DNA of 64,000 bases, from the NCBI GenBank assembly GCA_008802785.1, contig VUYT01000003.1, positions 806,001-870,000 on the forward strand, written 5' to 3'. The stretch is from Symmetrospora coprosmae. Its lineage: Eukaryota > Basidiomycota > Cystobasidiomycetes > Symmetrosporaceae. The notes under the pieces are model-generated. The model was not told where the DNA came from and searched no databases. It worked only from the letters and a program-made list of their open reading frames with translations. This document shows, piece after piece, positions 61,382 to 64,000 of the stretch (positions are counted from its first letter, which is position 1; each line of letters starts with the position of its first letter). The position numbers and the translations under genes are program-made.

Positions 61382-64000
61382 ATGAACGACACGGGGATGG
61401 AGCTGGATGGCCTGACGCCCGTCATTGCAGCCGGTCCTCGAGGTGTTCAAGGCGGTCTGCTCGAGCGACTGGAGCGAGAGGCATTGGCAGAGGCTGCTCA
61501 AGCTACCGCTGCCGCTGCAGCTGCTGCCAGTGCCGCATCCGCTGGGCCGTCGCAGCCTGGAGCGTACGTCCCGGGCGCCGCTGCTAAAGTCAGAAAGCAG
61601 CAGCAGCAGCAGCAGGCCGGGCCGTCCTCCCCCTCCCCTTCCACGACCACTATCGGCAGCGCAGCACCTGCAGCAGCGACGACGACGACCTCAGCACAGC
61701 CGAATGGCGCGACCCAGGGTGAGTGTGTTGCTCTGCTTGCGATTGAGGAGGAGCCGAAGCCAGCCTGAACTGAACCGCGTCGCACCCGGCTGCGCTTTCG
61801 CCACAATCACCATATGCACCTCTTTGCCATATCTACGTGTATTCCCTCCACCACTCATCACCCTGCACGTCTAACGTACAATGTGACAGCCGCCGCTGGA
61901 CCCGCCGAACCCAAGATTAAGATCAAGCCCGAGCAGCCGACCATCCGACTCCAATTCCACTTCCGCCCTTACTCGCCAGAAGTCGTGCCCACAGCCAAGC
62001 AGGTCCCCATCTTCAACGTCCACGAGCTGTCTGAGAAAGCTGGCCTGCTCGTACACGTGTCCGAGGAAGAGGACGAGAGCGCTTCGTCGCAGGGCGGGTC
62101 GGATGACGACGATGACGGGGAAGCAGAGGGCGAAGAGACGGGTGCGGATGTGAGTTATTAGCTGCTGTCCCTCCTTGTGCTGCATCTCTGCTGAATGTTT
62201 CTCTCGCACAGACCACCGTCGAAGCGACGCACGAGAGTGCAGCCATGAAAGCCGCTCTAGCCATCGCCCGCGCAAAAGGCAACAAGGTCATCCAGAAGAA
62301 GCGCGTCCGCGACCGCGACGAAGGATACGACGTGAATGACGCGTTTGTCGACGACAGCGAGCTCGCCATCAACGAGCCAAAGTACTGCGCAAAGGCTGTC
62401 AAGGAGGGCTACTGCGTCGTGCAGGGCCTTGTCGACGTCGTAGCCGCGTCTGGCAGCGGAGCCAAGAAGGGCAGGCAGGCGGGGAGCCTCAACAAGCCCA
62501 AAGTGTCTGTAATGCAGCCGGATGGGAGCACAAAGATGGTCTCGGAGGCGGTCGCTGCGAGGGAGGAGAAGAAGAGCGCAAAGGCGAAGATGTCGCCTGC
62601 GGCTCCAGCTGTAGGCACGAGCGCCAGTGCCAGGGAGGAGGGAGACGCCGCCACTGCCAGCAGCAGCACCGCCAAGAAGCAGAAGATGAACGACGGCCAT
62701 GCTTCGGAATCGCCCGGCCCGTCAGTCCTCCTGCAGCGCGAGCCTCGCCCGTACGCTTCCGCCCCTCAGTCGTCCACGGCATCCGCGCAGAGGGCTCCAG
62801 ACTCGCCTGCCATCACCTCTCGACCTCCCGCATCGCACGACGGCACTCCAGGTACGCGTACCTCGCCCATTGCCCTCGGCGACAGCGATGATGAGGGCGA
62901 GAATGCCAAAGGAAAAGGAAAGGCTAGAAGCAGCGACATCCCCTCTTCGACCGCTCACGGGATGAAAACCGACTCGATGGACTATTCCTTCTCGAACTCG
63001 CCCGCACCGTCGTCAACAGCTGCCCCAGCTTCAACGAACGGTGCTGGCCCGCCGCACGAAGCGTCGCCCATTCCGCAGGCCTCGAACGTATTTTCGTTCA
63101 ATGCGAGCCCGGAGAAAGGAGGGAAGCGGGTCTACGACACGCAGCCTGTCAGTAAGGAGCTGGCAGCTACGCTCAGAGACCTCGAGATCCAGGTCAAGAA
63201 CAGTAGGTTATCTGGATGTCTGAGCAGACTCGTGGGGCTCACACAGCGACTGACCACTTATCCCGCGACGCAGCCTCCTTCCTACCCAACAAGAACAAGT
63301 TCCCGCCCTCACTCAAGCCGCCCCTCGTCCGAGCAGCCATGCTCGCCATGGACAAGGGCGAGTACAACGACAATTTCTTCAACTTCCTTCCCGGCATCTT
63401 CCCGTACAACCGCTTCACGATGGAAAAGCTCGTCAAGCGCGAAGTGTGCGGTCCGCGCGTCGATAAGCTCGAGGCCGACATTGCGGCTACGGCGACTGCA
63501 CTCAAGGCGCTCGTCGACCAGCAGATGCCCGCCATGATCCAGGCGTACGAGGCTAACGTCATGGCGTGGGAGGCGGAGGTGGCTGAGATCCAGAAGGGCA
63601 AAGGCACCTCTGCCGCGCCTGGGCACGAGAGCGCGTCCATGCAGCCGAATGAGAGCAGACAGAGCCTGACCCCTGTCGGATCCGATGGTGACGCGAGCAT
63701 GAGCGCACCTCCGCCGGCCTCTACAGCTGAAGGAGATGCACTGCGTGAGTTGCGGACGAACAAAGGCCTCGAGTGCGCATCAGAGCTGATGCTCATTGCC
63801 TTATCATGCCACATCGACAGCTCCCAAACCCCTAAAGAAGTTCAAATTCACCGAGCCGATGCGCATGTACCTGTACAGCATCATGACGTCGAGCGGACTC
63901 ATCAGCGAAGCCAAAATAGCCAAGGCGTGAGTCCTTGTGCGTCGCAGTAGACGACTCGAGGCCCCGCTGACAATGTGATGCACGCACAGTGAGATTGAGA
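61382..64000 (+). CDS. HPC2/ubinuclein family subunit of the HIR histone chaperone complex, 3'-partial
   Basis: Exons: 61382-61718, 61890-62149, 62212-63202, 63274-63744, 63821-63926, then from 63990 past the right edge. Residues 1-112 are Ala/Ser-rich with a six-Gln run (CAG repeat at 61598-61615). The second exon holds TIRLQFHFRPYSPE and an acidic run. The Hpc2-related domain is YDVNDAFVDDSELAINEPKY followed by KEGYCVVQG, where the paired acidic and aromatic residues bind Hir1/HIRA in the family. The ubinuclein middle domain starts after exon 3: PNKNKFPPSLKPPLVRAAML, YNDNFFNFLPGIFPYNRFTM, KLVKREV. A further segment FTEPMRMYLYSIMTSSGLIS follows. The complex deposits H3-H4 outside replication and represses histone genes. 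Confidence 0.9.

Noticed and set aside
1-64000. Mobile elements, LTR pairs, CRISPR arrays, tRNA or rRNA genes
   Set aside because: I found no reverse transcriptase, transposase or integrase motifs, no long terminal or inverted repeats, no regularly spaced repeats and no cloverleaf-like sequence by eye; a systematic tRNA scan was not possible.

Overview
The window is gene-dense nuclear DNA of a basidiomycete fungus. Signs are high GC, many short introns (about 35-90 nt) with GTGAGT-like donors and CTGAC/CTAAC-like branch sites, A/C-rich contexts before ATG, and single-copy eukaryotic housekeeping genes with fungal architecture. The intron density and high GC fit an Exobasidiomycetes-type Ustilaginomycotina lineage; that placement is an inference. 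I see no transposon, LTR element, CRISPR array, rRNA or tRNA gene.

Layout, left to right: PHAF1/UPF0183 gene (-, running off the left end); TRA1, the giant SAGA/NuA4 pseudokinase scaffold (+); RFX-family transcription factor (-); haem-oxygenase-like iron-dependent redox protein (+); TDA3-like FAD oxidoreductase (+); monopolin-type Csm1/Pcs1 (-); Tag1-like single-pass membrane protein (+); CCT6, chaperonin zeta subunit (+); F-box-like protein (+); RING-H2 E3 ligase with an N-myristoylation signal (-); PDK1/Pkh-type kinase (-); LigB/DODA-type dioxygenase (-); mitochondrial aconitase (+); an orphan coiled-coil protein (+); NIPSNAP family protein (-); a Gly/Tyr/Ser-rich protein with four copies of an unrecognised helical module (-); MFS sugar-porter-like transporter (+); UV damage endonuclease UVE1 (-); HPC2/ubinuclein of the HIR histone chaperone complex (+, running off the right end).

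I worked out exon models by hand. For most genes the spliced length is an exact multiple of three and the junctions restore family motifs. Several splicing oddities follow from these models: a CCT6 start codon split by an intron, an 8-nt exon in NIPSNAP, two consecutive exons of 17 and 20 nt in aconitase, and three introns that appear to need AAG rather than CAG acceptors.

The genes do not form a pathway cluster. Themes recur (chromatin and transcription: TRA1, RFX, HPC2; segregation and repair: CSM1, UVE1; mitochondria: aconitase, NIPSNAP), but this looks like ordinary gene order with shared divergent promoters. The best candidate for something undescribed is the minus-strand gene at 52262-55656: a roughly 416-residue low-complexity Gly/Ser/Tyr head followed by exon-coded repeats of a charged, Trp-rich helical module that I cannot place in a known family.
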